Source of the DNA: Unio delphinus
Lineage: Eukaryota > Mollusca > Bivalvia > Unionida > Unionidae
Assembly: GCA_029339505.1 (NCBI GenBank)
Contig: JAQISU010000033.1
Location: forward strand, 4,539,001 to 4,603,000
Length of the DNA: 64,000 nucleotides
Direction of reading: 5' to 3'
The notes under the pieces are model-generated. The model worked only from the letters and a program-made list of their open reading frames with translations. It searched no databases and was not told the origin of the DNA. Position 1 is the first letter of the stretch. Every line of letters begins with the position of its first letter. The position numbers and the translations under genes were made by a program. This document shows positions 1 to 8,778 of this stretch, piece after piece.

Positions 1-1399
1 CCACTCTCATTCGTCCACCAACACCTTCGAGTAGCATTGATCTATCACTGAGAATGACAGCAACCGCTCTATAATTAGCAATAGCACCAGGACGGGTTAC
101 GCGAGCTCGGAAGTGTATATCAACGACGGACTGTCTCATCAAGTCAAGATGTTCCAACGAAAAGTAATAAATCGGATACAGACTCCTAAAATCCAACTGT
201 GATATTTGTAGACCAGTATCAACATTTTGATCGCGTCCCATATACGACAACAGGTTATGATAAACTCGTGCAATATGATTTTCTGTGTAATTTAGTTGTA
301 TATCCTCTGATGGTTCTTGCTGTCCGTTTATTCTCAGCGAGACTTCATTACACCCAATTTGATCAAATATCATATGGGAACGTTGTTGATTATTTAATCG
401 CGCAGTATTCTGTAGCGCAACAAATATGTGACGTGGAGCTGAAATACCCTGTTTCGATGCTAGATGCCATGTAATTGTACTATCAATATTAAAATCCATG
501 GTATCTGTGGACGTTGTCAACCAACTCAACAATGTTTTTCCTCCTTGATCCATAAATGATAGTAACCGTGGTTCTGTTGACAACGACGGAGTCAACACTG
601 GCATCCACAGTGTTAGTTTTGATAAAACGACCTTACCAGGGGCAACGGCAGTGTCGCGCCAGATTGCATTATCATCAGTACCTTTTCTCACTAGTGCTAC
701 CGTATGTTTTGCTCCATAGATAACTTTTCGGACGTTTCTACAAAATCCAAATATGTGATGCAACGGAATCGCGCATGAAAACCGTGGACGCCCCACCCCC
801 CCCCCCTGCAACGTTGCTACTCGTGTTGCAAATCCTAGGTTGTAATTGGGAATATTATTGATGACATCAAATGTACCAGGTGGTCTTACATACCCGGGTG
901 GTGCTGGATTAGTTGCTGTAACTTGTTCAACTTTTACTCTAGAATATTGGACGTGTTCAGCGTTATCAGTAATATCCTTCGAGAACATCATAGACGGACC
1001 TGCTGATCTAGTATAGTCATCAGAATATCTCGCTAACCCGATTATTCCCGTTGCAATATCAACCTCACGTTCAATAGATTCGATTTCTCTTCCATCAATG
1101 AGATATCTAGCACTTTCAAATAACGCCATGATGCCATTGTTAACAAAACCAACTCGGATAGTTGGGTTATCATCATATGGTGTATTAGCTGCAACATTTG
1201 TTACGAGTTCACCTTCGACTTCAATAAAGGCTTCACAAGGCAAAAAGTATTTACTGGTATCATGAACTTGAAGTTCAATTCGTGCTCTAAGATCAGGTTG
1301 TACTGCGTGATAGGCAAAAAATTGATAATCGCGTACAGAATCATCTTTAAGTACTGGGGCGTCCATGTCAAATGCAATATCAGGGTTCTGTTTGAACAT
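1..1399 (-). CDS. Major capsid protein of a Maverick/adintovirus-like element, 3' end off the window
   Basis: An open frame runs from an ATG at 1399 down through position 1 with no stop, about 466 codons, so the C-terminus lies outside the window. Recognisable stretches include YQFFAYHAVQPDLRARIEL near the N-terminus, FVNNGIMALFESARYLIDG, and HLDLMRQSVVDIHFRA close to the edge. I recall such segments from Maverick-type capsid-like proteins in cnidarians and other invertebrates; assignment to the double jelly-roll capsid fold is by that recollection. An AT-rich TATATAATA lies a few bases upstream of the ATG on the minus strand. The gene is oriented with the three following minus-strand genes, which is how late virion genes are often grouped. 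A run of 11 C on the plus strand (796-806) is read in frame as a short Gly stretch. No lesion is visible. Confidence 0.72.
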   Translation of the reverse strand, partial: MFKQNPDIAFDMDAPVLKDDSVRDYQFFAYHAVQPDLRARIELQVHDTSKYFLPCEAFIEVEGELVTNVAANTPYDDNPTIRVGFVNNGIMALFESARYLIDGREIESIEREVDIATGIIGLARYSDDYTRSAGPSMMFSKDITDNAEHVQYSRVKVEQVTATNPAPPGYVRPPGTFDVINNIPNYNLGFATRVATLQGGGVGRPRFSCAIPLHHIFGFCRNVRKVIYGAKHTVALVRKGTDDNAIWRDTAVAPGKVVLSKLTLWMPVLTPSLSTEPRLLSFMDQGGKTLLSWLTTSTDTMDFNIDSTITWHLASKQGISAPRHIFVALQNTARLNNQQRSHMIFDQIGCNEVSLRINGQQEPSEDIQLNYTENHIARVYHNLLSYMGRDQNVDTGLQISQLDFRSLYPIYYFSLEHLDLMRQSVVDIHFRARVTRPGAIANYRAVAVILSDRSMLLEGVGGRMRV

Positions 1400-1828
1400 T
1401 TTTTATTATATATCCGCTGGTCTAAATTGAAGGTGAAAATCGAAGAATTTCAATTATTTTAAAATAATTCCTAACAGCTTTTTCCTATGGGAAATCCCAT
1501 GCAAATTCGACCACTTGACCCGAAAAATCTCAAAGAGATTTTCACGGAATGATTCCTGTCTTTTCTGGATTTTTCATCGAAAATTGCTGATTTCTTGATC
1601 ATTTTTGATCATTTTTGCTTCGAAAACAATAAAAATAATTCCTAACAGCTTTTTCCTATGGGAAATCCCATACAAATTCGACCACTTTACCCTACGAATT
1701 TCTTCTTAATTCTCACGGAAATCATCAAAAATCGATGAAAAATCACCCAAATCAGTCAAAAAACACCCAAAATTCAGTGAAAACCAGTGAAAAATACAGA
1801 ATTTTTTTTATAATTTGCAAAGCAATTT
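1400..1828. repeat. Intergenic spacer with a 61-bp direct repeat
   Basis: No gene is seen. Two nearly identical 61-base copies lie at 1461-1521 and 1632-1692, 171 bases apart, each containing the short palindrome ATGGGA-AA-TCCCAT. Between them the sequence is AT-rich with short TTTTTGATCA repeats. The spacer separates the capsid gene from the next minus-strand gene, so it may carry promoter or terminator signals; that role is inference. Confidence 0.6.
1524..1542. repeat. Hairpin family copy 1
   Basis: The 8-bp stem AAAATCTC/GAGATTTT encloses loop AAA. It is intergenic. Confidence 0.8.
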
Positions 1829-1830
1829 TC
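1812..1830. repeat. Hairpin family, degenerate copy
   Basis: The core TTGC-AAA-GCAA keeps the AAA loop, but outer positions of the left arm are mismatched. It lies at the 3' end of the 1829-2320 gene. Confidence 0.4.
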
Positions 1831-2320
1831 ATCGACGTCTTTGACTTTTGTAGAAATTCCTTGAATTTCCAAGACCACTTCCCGCTATCATAGTTACTGT
1901 GTTATTATCCTGGGCGGTCATCGATGACATCATTGACTGTAGTTTTTCATCTACTGCGTTATTTATTATTTTACTAACACTTGCAGGCATAACCGCAGTA
2001 GATGGCAGTGAAGTCATTTGTGGTTTCCTTGAAAATCTGGAAGATTTTCCCCGTCTAACTAGCGCTGTTAGTTTATCCTTCGCGGCTGAAAACGCCTTCG
2101 TGGCAAGATCACCAACAGCGCTAATACCCTTATCCTTGATAACATCAATGGCTTTCATTGATAGTTGTTTTGCTAGCGGCCCTACTTTTGGAGCCATTCT
2201 TGAAAATAATCCCATTATAGTATCACCGAGACCATCTCCATAGTATGCTCGGTATTTTGGCAATCGTGAGTTTACCACGTAGACGTTAGTTGGTTTATCA
2301 TGGTTGTAGTGTATGATCAT
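1829..2320 (-). CDS. Small Gly- and Arg/Lys-rich virion-like protein (pVI/pX-like guess)
   Basis: The product is 163 residues. Near residue 29 it has GDGLGDTIMGLFSRMAP, followed by a Lys-rich amphipathic-looking region and a basic stretch RRGKSSRFSRK. Near the end it has GSGLGN, and it finishes in SQRRR. A Gly-rich motif next to a likely amphipathic helix with basic tails is reminiscent of adenovirus-type minor core or membrane-active proteins (pVI, pX) that adintovirus-like elements also carry. I do not recognise specific homology, so the role is an inference from composition and position beside the capsid gene. The frame is intact. One member of the dispersed hairpin family (2031-2049) lies inside it and encodes part of the basic stretch. 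Confidence 0.6.
   Translation of the reverse strand: MIIHYNHDKPTNVYVVNSRLPKYRAYYGDGLGDTIMGLFSRMAPKVGPLAKQLSMKAIDVIKDKGISAVGDLATKAFSAAKDKLTALVRRGKSSRFSRKPQMTSLPSTAVMPASVSKIINNAVDEKLQSMMSSMTAQDNNTVTMIAGSGLGNSRNFYKSQRRR
2031..2049. repeat. Hairpin family copy 2
   Basis: The perfect 8-bp stem GAAAATCT/AGATTTTC encloses loop GGA. It is inside the coding region of the 163-residue protein. Confidence 0.75.
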
Positions 2321-2342
2321 TCTCTATTCAATTGATATTTAT

Positions 2343-3518
2343 CTAATCGCTATGATAACCGTGAAAATCCAAAGGATTTTCCACTAACTCTTCAATAAAA
2401 TCTCGATATGTTGCAATATCCATGATACCACCTTGAAATAACCTCCTACAGATATCAGCAGCTTCATTGATTATTTCTGGTGAGTTATTCCCGGCTCGTT
2501 TTCCTCCTACGAGTACTTCTAATCGTGCTATATCACCAAGAATATTACCAGAACATGTTACGCTAGCGTTTCCACTCGAAGAGTTTCCAACTAAGCCACT
2601 ACCCTTTTTTTTAGTTGTACCAGTTGCACCCTTCTCAGAATCAGCCTCTGCCATTATTTGTATTTCACCTGGGATTGGGTCAGCTGTGTATACTGGTGGT
2701 GGTTGTGCGACTCCCATTAGTATAGCTAGAAATTTATTATAATCAGATTTTATTTCTTTTGTGATTTTATTTTTCCTGTGTTTTGCTAAAAACAACTTAT
2801 TTGCCCAAATGTCTATAGTTTTTACAAATTCTTTAGACGTGTCGTCTTTTAAATATTTATCTCTTTTCGCTTTTTTAAAGTTGTCTTTGGTAAATTTAGC
2901 TAATTCAGAGTCTGTTTGGATATTTCTGATTGTATTTAACGCATCAACTGTAAATATATTTTCAGGAGTATAGTCCCCTTTTGAAACAGCTCCTGTTTCT
3001 TCCTGAAATTCTTCTTGAAATTCTTCGAATTTTCGTTCAGGTGGTGGTGAAGAAATATCAATATCACCTAATCGATCAACTTCTTCCTGAAGTTCTTTTT
3101 GTTCTCGTTCTTGTCGTCTTGCAGTAGTTATTATATCACCAGGAAGTGTTTGTAATGATTGTTTTGTTTGTTTAGTTCGTTTTGCTATTTTTTCTAACAC
3201 AGGGAGAAAGGACTTTTCCTGCGCTTTTTCTTGTTTAGAAATTGCTGATTTTACACCCGTAGTTGCAGCAACAATCAGCTTAAAGAGTTCCTGTGTATCA
3301 GTAGAAAAATCAGTCTGAATTAACTGCCGCTGCTGAAGTTTTTCACGTATACGATCACGAATCGGTAATAGTTTATTAATATCGCTAAGTCGCTGTTTTG
3401 TGTTACGTGTGGTCAGTGATGTTTCTACCATTATTGAAATAGTATCAGTAATGTTAAATTGCAGACAATTCACCGAGTAAAAAAAAATACTACGTTGAAA
3501 ATTACTATGAATTTCCAT
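2343..3518 (-). CDS. Unknown 391-residue charged, helical protein of the viral element
   Basis: I do not recognise this protein. The ATG at 3518 opens the longest frame, but the ATG at 3431 (residue 30, MVETSLTTRN) is a more natural start because residues 1-29 look like translated upstream sequence. Residues about 45-165 are Gln/Lys/Glu-rich and likely coiled coil. A Pro-containing acidic linker (SSPPPERKFEEF) follows. The C-terminal third has a Gly/Ser/Lys-rich linker (GTTKKKGSGLVGNSSSG) and a short predicted helical end. It lies 22 bases upstream of the previous minus-strand gene and is probably part of the same late/virion block. The last codons contain a perfect hairpin (2363-2381). No lesions are seen. 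Confidence 0.6.
   Translation of the reverse strand: MEIHSNFQRSIFFYSVNCLQFNITDTISIMVETSLTTRNTKQRLSDINKLLPIRDRIREKLQQRQLIQTDFSTDTQELFKLIVAATTGVKSAISKQEKAQEKSFLPVLEKIAKRTKQTKQSLQTLPGDIITTARRQEREQKELQEEVDRLGDIDISSPPPERKFEEFQEEFQEETGAVSKGDYTPENIFTVDALNTIRNIQTDSELAKFTKDNFKKAKRDKYLKDDTSKEFVKTIDIWANKLFLAKHRKNKITKEIKSDYNKFLAILMGVAQPPPVYTADPIPGEIQIMAEADSEKGATGTTKKKGSGLVGNSSSGNASVTCSGNILGDIARLEVLVGGKRAGNNSPEIINEAADICRRLFQGGIMDIATYRDFIEELVENPLDFHGYHSD
2363..2381. repeat. Hairpin family copy 3
   Basis: The perfect 8-bp stem GAAAATCC/GGATTTTC encloses loop AAA. It is inside the last codons of the 391-residue protein. Confidence 0.8.
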
Positions 3519-3573
3519 TTACAATACCGTGTGAACTGTGTCATTGTTGACTAAACTCACATGAATGGGCTTA

Positions 3574-3591
3574 GAAAATCTTTAGATTTTC
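3574..3591. repeat. Hairpin family copy 4
   Basis: GAAAATCT/AGATTTTC flanks TT (or a 7-bp stem with loop TTTA). It is intergenic. Confidence 0.7.
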
Positions 3592-3629
3592 ACCTGTACA
3601 CGGAAGTTATATACAACAAAGGAGGCTCT

Positions 3630-3989
3630 CTACGTGTGGGGCTCAGCTTGCTCCATTAACGTTTTTAACTGTCTCACCTTACAATTGATAAGTTTTCTGC
3701 TTTCATGCTCTGAACTTAATTGCTTACGTATATGGTCAATGATACTACATAATGGTACAAACATTTTAATGTCTTCATGATAAACTAAACTCTCACGGAT
3801 AAGTTTTTGTAAGCGCTTAATTAAAAAATATTTCTTAGCGAGTACGTATTTTCCATTCTGCTCTGCAAATTGTATATCGTCGAAATCGGTTATGATTTGA
3901 TCACAATCTAACCCTGAACATAACTCAATATTTTGATTTTTAAGCTTGTTGATTTCAACAATAACACATTTGAGATTTTCAGAATTCAT
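3630..3989 (-). CDS. Unknown 119-residue protein of the viral element
   Basis: This is an intact frame of 119 residues starting MNSENLKCVIVEINKLK. It is rich in Leu, Ile and Lys, probably all helical, with four or five Cys and no recognisable motif. On the minus strand the sequence before the ATG contains AATATAT directly adjacent, as in several other genes of the element. It is the last gene before the 1.1 kb non-coding repeat block. It could be an early regulatory or structural accessory protein; nothing in the sequence decides this. Confidence 0.45.
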   Translation of the reverse strand: MNSENLKCVIVEINKLKNQNIELCSGLDCDQIITDFDDIQFAEQNGKYVLAKKYFLIKRLQKLIRESLVYHEDIKMFVPLCSIIDHIRKQLSSEHESRKLINCKVRQLKTLMEQAEPHT

Positions 3990-4065
3990 ATATATTAAAA
4001 AGTATATTTATTTAATTGTTTGAAATGGAAACTCAAGAGTGAAATTGCAATGAAAATCTTCGATG

Positions 4066-4082
4066 GAAACTCTTTGAGTTTC
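4066..4082. repeat. Hairpin family copy 5
   Basis: The perfect 7-bp stem GAAACTC/GAGTTTC encloses loop TTT. It lies at the start of the non-coding repeat block. Confidence 0.75.
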
Positions 4083-4185
4083 GAATTCAACAAAATGAAT
4101 TCTGGACACGCTAAGGTGTTGGTCATCTTAGCATATCCAGAAGCTTAGCGCGATTATAAGTGATTATGATTATATACAATAGATG

Positions 4186-4408
4186 ACGACGGTACTTACA
4201 ACCCCTGTTCTAGTGTGTAGGCGGTCGTATTAATACATATACGACGGTACTTACAACCCCTGATCTAGTGTGGTTGGCGGTTGTATTAATACATATACGA
4301 CGGTACTTACAACCCTTGATCTAGTGTGGTTGGCGGTTGTATTAATACATATACAACGGTACTTACAACCCCATGATCTAGTGTGTAGGCGGTTGTATTA
4401 TACACATA
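4186..4408. repeat. Four tandem 55-57 bp repeats
   Basis: Copies begin at 4186, 4241, 4297 and 4353, each opening with ACGACGGTACTTACAACCC (the fourth ACAACGG) and containing CTAGTGTG and GGCGGTTGTATTA. Copies differ by a few substitutions and small indels. Confidence 0.85.
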
Positions 4409-4409
4409 G

Positions 4410-4640
4410 GACGGTACAACAATAGATTATAATGACAATGGATGACGACGGCACAACAATAGATTATAATGACAATGGTATTTACAAATTTACAATGAAT
4501 TGATTCAATGACAATGGTTATGAATGACGACGGCACAACAATAGATTATAATAACAATGGTATTTACAATGAATGAATTGATTCAATGAATGATAATGGT
4601 ATGTACAATGAATTGATTCAATGACAATGGATGACGCGGG
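4410..4640. repeat. Irregular tandem repeats with ACAATAGATTATAATGACAA core
   Basis: The core recurs near 4415, 4455 and 4535. It is interleaved with several copies of AATGAATTGATTCAATGA, itself a near palindrome (TTGATTCAA). The first bases (GACGACGGCAC) resemble the start of the preceding 56-bp unit, so the two families are probably related. Confidence 0.7.
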
Positions 4641-4647
4641 CTATTCT

Positions 4648-4750
4648 ACATTCAAGCGCAAAAACCAAATCACAAAATCCAACTTGGTTTGAATGTCAAT
4701 AATAACAATCACACCACGTGTGACGGTGTGGTTTGATTTTGCACTTGAAC
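4648..4750. repeat. Nested palindromes (cruciform-prone)
   Basis: Three stems can form: ACATTCAA (4648) with TTGAATGT (4689), AAACCAA (4662) with TTGGTTT (4684), and an imperfect 19-base arm pair 4651-4669 with 4731-4749 (15 of 19 matched). A further stem AATCACACC with GGTGTGGTTTGATT surrounds CACGTG. The stems are mutually exclusive in part. Confidence 0.65.
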
Positions 4751-5070
4751 TTCGCTAAAGCCCAAATATAACAACGAAGTTAGATAGAACGATGTCTGCT
4801 TGTAATTGTTTGTTGTGTTTAATAATGATCACTGACAACGTTGAAATAACACATAATACTTGAAAAACACTCTAAAAAAAAGAATTAAATACGACGTGTA
4901 TATAAAACAGTTCTGTTAATACTTGAAAAAAGACAAAATTGATTATGTGTTATTGAGATTCATAATAGCGAAACCAACCAATCAAAAACCACCAAAACAA
5001 CAACAGCGTTTCAACGATAACTCTGTCATTGGTGATTTATCACACGCGCGTTACCAGCGAGTTATCTCCG

Positions 5071-5562
5071 TTAATTTACATAAACAAATTGAATTTTTTT
5101 ACAAAAACGTTTTGAAAAAGCGGTTTTAGTTATATTCTTTGCCACTTTTTGTACCGAGGGGGGACAAATAACAAAATATCTACCGGCTGAAGTAATAGAC
5201 TGAAATATTATTTCCTCGTTGTCAGTATTAATTGATTTTACTGGTCTAGCATTTTTCGAGTGTTTCCCAGTCCCGCCTCGTTTTGTGTTTTCACGTTGTG
5301 AAATAGCTTGTAAATTCGATAAAGAATTATTAGTCTTAATGCGATCAATATGATCAATAACAAGGTCATCATTGATTAATCCGTTATATACCTCAAAGAC
5401 GAAACGATGATTGAGATATTTCTTCTTTCCAGCGCTAAACCTCAAATACCCCATACCATTATCACACCCAACAGATTTCTTATTTTTACAGTATCTAACA
5501 ACACCATCACGAGAAGCTTCGTAGTTTTCAATAACAGGATGTCTTTGAAATTCTTGGCTCAT
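5071..5562 (-). CDS. HNH homing-type endonuclease
   Basis: The product is 163 residues and starts MSQEFQRHPVIENYEASRDG, a NUMOD4-like opening. It is followed by NHRFVFEVYNGL and the HNH core VIDHIDRIKTNNSLSNLQAI, which contains the metal-binding His-Asn-His pattern, then SQRENTKRG. The C-terminal part (ARPVKSINTDNEEIIFQSIT) resembles the NUMOD1-type DNA-binding repeat seen in phage and giant-virus homing enzymes. It would cleave double-stranded DNA. It lies 17 bases from the Cys-rich gene on the same strand. The frame is intact. It may be a selfish gene riding in the element or a replication/packaging nuclease. Confidence 0.8.
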   Translation of the reverse strand: MSQEFQRHPVIENYEASRDGVVRYCKNKKSVGCDNGMGYLRFSAGKKKYLNHRFVFEVYNGLINDDLVIDHIDRIKTNNSLSNLQAISQRENTKRGGTGKHSKNARPVKSINTDNEEIIFQSITSAGRYFVICPPSVQKVAKNITKTAFSKRFCKKIQFVYVN

Positions 5563-5579
5563 TTGTATACAATATACTT

Positions 5580-5930
5580 CTATTTGTCTAATTCATTATT
5601 TGGTTGAGATATAACATCGGGAAATCTTTTTATGTAGTCTTGGGCAGTTTTTATGATTTTGCCGTTGGCAACGTCATTGACGTCATTGACAGAGTCAGGA
5701 TTTTTGATTCTTCGCTTGTCATAATAACGCTTCAACTCTCTATAACGCCTACCCCCGCAATTGATACATAATTGTGAATTGCCTCTAACACCTACCCCAC
5801 AATGGATGCTTGGGAGAGGACCTTTTGAGCCGTTTCTCACGCTTTGCATATGATACCCACAGAATTCATTTCTGCATGATTTGTTACACGGAGTCTTTGA
5901 TCCAATCATAAACCATTTGCTATGATTCAT
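5580..5930 (-). CDS. Cys-rich, probably zinc-binding protein
   Basis: The product is 116 residues. The N-terminal half has many Cys and His: KTPCNKSCRNEFCGYH, then SIHCGVGVRGNSQLCINCGG. A basic segment RRYRELKRYYDKRR follows. The spacing suggests two zinc-binding modules next to a nucleic-acid-binding basic helix. I recall similar short Cys-rich proteins in related invertebrate elements but cannot name a family. It is divergently transcribed from the polymerase gene; the shared region between the two starts (5931-5972) contains TATATAAA. Confidence 0.55.
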   Translation of the reverse strand: MNHSKWFMIGSKTPCNKSCRNEFCGYHMQSVRNGSKGPLPSIHCGVGVRGNSQLCINCGGRRYRELKRYYDKRRIKNPDSVNDVNDVANGKIIKTAQDYIKRFPDVISQPNNELDK

Positions 5931-5972
5931 TATATAAAAACTTTTTATTTAAATACTTGTTTTAATTATAAT
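5931..5972. promoter_or_regulatory. Divergent promoter region with TATA box
   Basis: There are 42 bases between the ATG of the minus-strand Cys-rich gene (5930) and the preferred ATG of the polymerase gene (5973). TATATAAA begins at about 5931. The plus-strand ATG at 5922 overlaps the opposing start codon region and is therefore less likely to be used. Confidence 0.45.
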
Positions 5973-6821
5973 ATGAAAGAATTCAAGAGATTATCTAAAT
6001 TTAATCTCGATAGAGTCTCTGTTAAACCGAAACGTCTAAACGACGATAGCATGAAGGAGTTGAAGAGATTATCGAAAATTAATCCCCGATTTAATCTCGA
6101 TAGAGTCTCTGTTAAACCGAAACGTCTAAACGACGATAGCATGAAGGAGTTCAAGAGATTATCGAAAATTAATCCCGGATTTAATCGGGATACTAAAGTC
6201 GATCTCGATAGAATCTCTGATATGAAAGAATTCAATAGATTATCGAAAATTAAGCCTTGGAAAAATGCTAGATTTAATCTCGATAGAATCTCTGATATAC
6301 CAAAAAGTCTAATAGATGACAAAACCCTGTTGAGTAAAATCAGTGACTGTTTTAATGAATTTAAGCGCGATGGAGCATCTCGTGCGTGGACGACATTTCG
6401 AATTATCAACAAAATCGAAGATGTCGGGGTCAATATACCCGTAATCGATGCTACCATGAATGATACAAGAGCAGCTGAGATAATCTCACACCTTGGCGTG
6501 CAAAGCAATTCCCAACAGAAGTATTTTTTTAGAATAAAATTCATTATCGAAGACGAAGGTGAATGGGTTATCAGAGATAAATTTGATCCAATTCTCAAGG
6601 ATAACAAAACTGTCATTGTAAGTAGAGATTCCAAACCAGGAATTCTAACTGGAATTGACAAACCATACTACGAGAAATCTTACCCTGTAACAGCGGTTGT
6701 TTACGGAATATATCAGTTAAATGATAAACCCAATATTGCAAAACTAGCTCCTATGAAATATTCTAGTTCACTGAATTGCACGGGTAATGGAACACTTCAC
6801 AAATGCATCCTGAGGAAATAA
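5973..6821 (+). pseudogene. N-terminal part of the polymerase/helicase fusion, with internal repeats
   Basis: This frame ends in TAA at 6819-6821. Starting at the ATG at 5973, it contains three to four copies of a roughly 27-30 residue repeat beginning MKEFKRLSKIN and including NLDRVSVKPKRLNDDS. A globular region of about 170 residues follows (from AWTTFRIINKIEDVGVN to NCTGNGTLHKCILRK). The next frame (+1) is open from 6814 and continues as recognisable polymerase sequence without a nearby ATG. I infer that this is the N-terminal part of one large protein, broken by a frameshift at about 6811-6821. I recall the downstream family mainly from the fungus Rhizophagus irregularis and from invertebrate elements. 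Confidence 0.65.
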
Positions 6822-8778
6822 ACTAACCGATCTGCGACGTAGGAAAATAACCGAATGGGAACTGACAGTGAAACAGCACGGTGCAAAGATTTCCGATATA
6901 GCTAAATTAGAAGCATCATTAAGATTCCCAATATCAGTAACGACAATAACCGGAGAAGTATTATACGAACCGAAATATAAATCACAAGGAGCTCCAATTG
7001 AAATTATTGATCATAACAAACACGCGTGGACACCTGCAGTAAATGTATTTCCACGAGAACGAATCGTGAGATATATCCCCCGGGAATTCCTCAAGGATGT
7101 GTTCCACGAAGAGAAATTATTCGATGCTATTCACGCGTTGTGTAAAGATGATCCTGTGTCAGTGTGGTTACTTAGCAGTGATGGTTCCGAATCAGGATTT
7201 GATCAATTTGTAAGACCAAATGGTGAATTATATCGCGTTGAAGAATTAGATAACAGAATGAGAAAAATTGCTAATGAATTTTCACCCGAGAGTTTCCATG
7301 AAAAACTACTCATGGATAGTTTTACTATTCCATCAGTGGTAGCTCACTTCGCAAGAGAGAAAAACTCATGGCGTCCAACACGAAGTGATTTTCTCGAGGA
7401 CGTTAAATTGAGTTGCGTCGAATTTGGTCATGGAGGACTGTGGAATACAAAATACTTACGTGATGGTATGATTTCAATTGATATATCCGCGTGTTATCCT
7501 GGAAGTTTTCTCGGGTATGGAGAATGCGCTGAGTATTTTAAACGATTTGGACACCCCACGCATGAAATGACTCGTGTTGCAATTAATGGTCGTTTGCCTG
7601 ATTTTGATTTAACTGGATTCGCTCGTGTGATATCATTCAAATTCGCTACAGGGTTACATCCGTGTAGTTATGTTTGGCTTGGTAGACACCTATCTGAAAA
7701 GGCGTGGATGCCTATAGTGCTATTGAGATATATGATCGATTGTGAGATGTTACAATCGTTGATTGTCGGTGAAGCTATTATATCCTATCGAGCTCAGAAG
7801 GATGCTTGGCTACCACGACCCGATCTAGATAGAATAATTGATGAAATACGAAAACAATTTTCAGATGGAAATGGAAATTGCTTTGCAATTTCAACGAAGA
7901 TTTTAAATGAAGAACAAATCATGAAATTGTCTATGCAGTTATTTGAAATTAAAAAAGAACAAGCAAAAGATTTTGGACGAAGAATAATCGGTAAATTTAC
8001 CCAGGGTGGAAGATACGACAATGCAAAATACTCTTCGAGGTTGATCATAGACAACGCAGAATACGATTTTATTGTGGCGGATTTAACGAAACATGGAAAA
8101 CTTGTATCCCGTAAGGATGCTTTTCTATCAAATGGTGAGAAATCAGGTACGGTTGTTACCTACTGTGATGGATATAGCCCCCAGTATACACATTTGAGAA
8201 GTTCTATGCTCGGTTATTCTACTATTAATCTATTTTCGATGATAAATAGATTTCCAGATACCGCGGTTAGAGTAGCTACTGATTCGATGTATATACACGA
8301 AAAATACAAATCGGATGTAGCGGCATTCACAGACCCGGAGGAAGCGTGGGGACGTTGGCGATTTAAAAAGGAAACACTACACGAGTATTGTAAATCCGCA
8401 GACGTTACCAACGACGATAAATATCTTTGTTGTAACCGTATTGAAATTCAATCAGAATTTTCTAATGCACCACCAGTATCTGATCCCGTATGTAGATACA
8501 AGACAGTTTATTTAAACGGTTGTGGTGGGTCAGGAAAGACAACTCGTGCAATTGAATTATTTCGTCGGTCAACCATGATTGTGTTAACACCAACTCACAG
8601 ACTCGCCAGAGAGATGATAGCGCGGGGAGTAAAAGCCTGTACTTATCACAGCTTCTTTCGATGGAAAGGCGATACATGGACTCCTGATCGAATGGGCGAT
8701 AAATTCATTCCTGAAATCATAATCTGGGATGAAATATGCACTGTATCGTTGAGTGTATTACAGACATTTCTCGAATGA
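6814..8778 (+). pseudogene. Family B DNA polymerase fused to SF1 helicase N-terminal half, interrupted
   Basis: The frame is open from 6814 to an in-frame TGA at 8776-8778. The polymerase palm is marked by motif A, DISACYPGSF (about 7480), and motif C, VRVATDSMYI (about 8270), where the first Asp of the usual DTDS is Ala. I believe this is a trait of this divergent clade rather than decay. A helicase follows: Walker A GCGGSGKTT (about 8521) and Walker B IIIWDEIC (about 8720). The TGA splits the helicase between its two RecA-like halves; the same frame resumes at once at 8779. The product would copy viral DNA. A perfect hairpin (7874-7892) lies inside the palm region. Confidence 0.78.
7874..7892. 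repeat. Hairpin family copy 6
   Basis: The perfect 8-bp stem GAAATTGC/GCAATTTC encloses loop TTT. It is inside the polymerase coding sequence (encoding GNCFAIS). Confidence 0.8.

Larger units (their letters stand above)
3990..5070. other. Non-coding repeat block of the viral element, candidate origin/control region
   Basis: I see no convincing gene in 1.08 kb of an otherwise tightly packed element. In order it holds a perfect GAAACTC-TTT-GAGTTTC hairpin (4066-4082), four 55-57 bp tandem repeats, a second irregular tandem family, a cluster of nested palindromes (4648-4750), and AT-rich sequence leading to the HNH gene. The concentration of direct and inverted repeats is typical of viral origins or enhancers, but this function is inferred only. 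Confidence 0.5.

Noticed and set aside
4923..5129. Plus-strand 68-residue frame
   Set aside because: It overlaps the end of the HNH gene on the other strand, has low-complexity composition and no motif.
5966..6661. 231-residue minus-strand frame
   Set aside because: It is antisense to the repeat-rich polymerase N-terminus and open only because the repeats are.
8776..8778. TGA as a selenocysteine or recoding site in the helicase
   Set aside because: The site lies between helicase motifs with no expected active-site Cys, and the element carries other disabling lesions.
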